This document shows, piece by piece, positions 63,901 through 64,000 of a stretch of DNA of 64,000 bases. The notes under the pieces are model-generated. The model had not been told where the DNA came from and made no database searches. It worked only from the letters and a program-made list of their open reading frames with translations. The stretch covers positions 744,001 through 808,000 of the forward strand of contig NZ_FOCL01000001.1 of assembly GCF_900110105.1 (NCBI RefSeq), read 5' to 3'. Position 1 is the stretch's first letter. Every line of letters starts with the position of its first letter. The position numbers were made by a program, and so were the translations under genes. The DNA is from Mucilaginibacter gossypiicola (GTDB lineage Bacteria > Bacteroidota > Bacteroidia > Sphingobacteriales > Sphingobacteriaceae).

Positions 63901-64000
63901 TGATCAGGAATTAAAGTAATATTGAAAGGCCCTGTTTTCCGTTGATCAAAACTTATTTCTTGTGAAGCGTAGCCAATAAATACAATTCGAAAAGTTCCGG
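60951..64000 (-). CDS. SusC/RagA-family TonB-dependent receptor, N-terminus beyond window
   Basis: The reading frame is open from the window's right edge. Before the first internal Met (63884) it encodes the end of a carboxypeptidase-regulatory-like domain ([11 protein letters not shown], then [13 protein letters not shown]). Plug domain: [52 protein letters not shown], at about 130-185 of the visible part. The rest is a 22-strand barrel ending in AIGFNANF, Phe last. It imports the SusD ligand with TonB. More than 1000 residues are visible. Confidence 0.95.
   Translation of the reverse strand, partial: [1015 protein letters not shown]

Noticed and set aside
34600..64000. Right attachment site of the ssrA element
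   Set aside because: By eye I found no second copy of the ssrA 3' end to the right of 34603, so the end probably lies beyond the window.

Overview
The window looks like a chromosome segment from a Sphingobacteriaceae member of the Bacteroidota, most likely Mucilaginibacter or Pedobacter (an inference). Supporting signs are Bacteroidota-type promoters (TTTG, about 19 nt, TAnnTTTG), no clear Shine-Dalgarno sequences, a SusC/SusD pair, a DAHP synthase-chorismate mutase fusion, RteC, a fused alpha/beta E1 dehydrogenase, a tmRNA tag ending NYALAA, and intergenic palindromes typical of the phylum.

Layout. 1-3.3 kb: aldo/keto reductase (cut by the window edge), GNAT, mug and an AraC regulator. 3.3-11.4 kb: a first acquired segment. 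It holds a 5'-truncated ilvB joined to a phospholipase-D-like gene, a 522-aa partner, a divergent operon of a frameshifted nucleotidyltransferase, an APH-like kinase and a membrane protein, then a tyrosine recombinase ending beside a CAU tRNA. A second tRNA-like copy without a T-arm follows. 11.6-34.6 kb: core chromosome. It has proline dehydrogenase, then aroB, pheA, DAHP synthase-chorismate mutase, aroA and aroC. pheA is preceded by a clear Phe/Tyr leader-peptide attenuator. MFS, HAD, GH26, two L,D-transpeptidases, the E1 dehydrogenase, an aminotransferase, an acyltransferase and tmRNA follow.

34.5-51.8 kb: an integrated element at the 3' end of ssrA. Its serine recombinase reads through into antisense tmRNA. 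It carries element housekeeping genes (DUF3560, DUF932, several tiny ORFs, RteC), a GC-rich non-coding block with a perfect 27-bp inverted repeat, and a defence-like cluster: a PD-(D/E)XK-like protein, a 916-aa DUF4365-like protein, an HEWGH metallopeptidase and a 1408-aa DUF4062-NACHT STAND ATPase. The right end is not visible.

51.8-64 kb: a peptide-secretion and redox region. A 58-aa double-glycine bacteriocin-like precursor (54714-54890, minus) lies among a C39 peptidase-transporter lacking its ATPase domain, a membrane protein, a rhomboid protease, two small HTH regulators, and a kinase with a LanKC-like N-terminal domain but no cyclase. A MauE-like protein and a DUF6520-like secreted peptide follow in the kinase operon. 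Opposite them lies a TlpA/SusD/SusC operon. The precursor locus is the best candidate for an undescribed system.
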